DNA of 6,606 bases from Spirochaetaceae bacterium (GTDB lineage: Bacteria > Spirochaetota > Spirochaetia > Treponematales > Breznakiellaceae). Both the position numbers and the translations under genes were made by a program. The stretch is taken from positions 1-6,606 of the forward strand of contig JAIRMY010000089.1 of NCBI GenBank assembly GCA_031258335.1. Direction: 5' to 3'. This document shows positions 6,559 through 6,606 of the stretch, piece after piece. Every line of letters begins with the position of its first letter. Within the stretch, counting starts at the first letter, position 1. Under the pieces are notes generated by a model. The model was not told where the DNA came from and searched no databases. It saw only the letters and a program-made list of their open reading frames with translations.

Positions 6559-6606
6559 TTACTCCGGTTCACCGCCTCCGGTGTCAATAAAATAAAGCTC
6601 CGCGTT
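6559..6606 (-). CDS. C-terminal tail of a gene upstream of dctP (identity unknown, possibly a TatT-like TRAP component)
   Basis: Reading the minus strand from the right edge, one frame gives NAELYFIDTGGGEPE and then TAA at 6561-6559. It would end 4 bases before the dctP ATG, the same gap as between dctP and dctQM, and its last codons carry the dctP ribosome site. This is what a tightly packed operon would look like. In T. pallidum the order is tatT, tatP, tatQM, so a TPR-containing T component is a reasonable guess for this position. Fifteen codons are too few to prove coding or identity; a chance open frame of this length is common. Confidence 0.4.
   Translation of the reverse strand, partial: NAELYFIDTGGGEPE
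6562..6565 (-). promoter_or_regulatory. Ribosome binding site fixing the dctP start
   Basis: GGAG on the minus strand ends 7 bases before ATG 6554, ideal spacing. It lies inside the last codons of the preceding frame, suggesting coupled translation, and supports the 334-residue form over the longer TTG start at 6587. Confidence 0.7.

Noticed and set aside
6570..6583. Small hairpin CACCG-CCTC-CGGTG as a terminator or operator
   Set aside because: It has only a 5-base stem, no T run follows, and it overlaps likely coding sequence.
6555..6587. Longer dctP beginning at TTG 6587
   Set aside because: ATG 6554 has a well-placed GGAG and begins directly with a signal peptide. The longer form adds 11 residues in front of it and would overlap the preceding frame.
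6582..6587. Perfect TTGACA on the minus strand as a -35 box for dctP
   Set aside because: No acceptable -10 box lies 16-18 bases downstream, and the site falls inside what looks like the end of an upstream gene.

Overview
The window looks like part of a spirochaete chromosome, most likely a termite- or gut-type treponeme (Treponema/Leadbettera/Breznakiella group). The lineage call is an inference. It rests on roughly 50-57% GC in the flanking genes, a secreted protein joining CsgG/TolB-like domains to GGGVYVSG...GNTA beta-helix repeats (a style I associate with termite-gut treponemes), and a TRAP operon with a fused QM permease like that of treponemes.

Layout, left half, + strand. The window opens inside folC (folate polyglutamylation), of which only the C-terminal 173 residues are present. 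Its stop overlaps, as ATGA, the start of a 569-residue exported protein: two CsgG/TolB-like domains followed by a five-unit right-handed beta-helix. After a 43-base gap comes a markedly AT-richer gene for a membrane acyltransferase (acyltransferase 3 / OafA family). A run of 13 G residues (3062-3074) breaks its reading frame about three quarters of the way through. The rest of the protein, including the family's C-terminal helices, continues in the -1 frame to 3352. This has the form of a phase-variable surface-modification gene caught in the OFF state. Just downstream (3407-3644) is a short, frameshifted relic resembling the orfA of an IS3-type transposase.

Right half, - strand, convergent with the left. 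A TRAP-type uptake operon runs from right to left: the last 15 codons of an unidentified upstream gene (possibly a TatT-like component), dctP (periplasmic solute-binding protein) and a fused dctQM permease. The genes are separated by 4 bases each time. The arginine that clamps the substrate carboxylate in typical DctP proteins appears to be alanine here, so the ligand may not be a standard C4-dicarboxylate or sialic acid.

Reading of the whole: a housekeeping gene and a transport operon flank a small accessory segment made of the AT-rich switchable acyltransferase and an IS remnant. The most interesting item is the G13 tract in the acyltransferase. No RNA genes, CRISPR arrays or convincing intrinsic terminators were seen.
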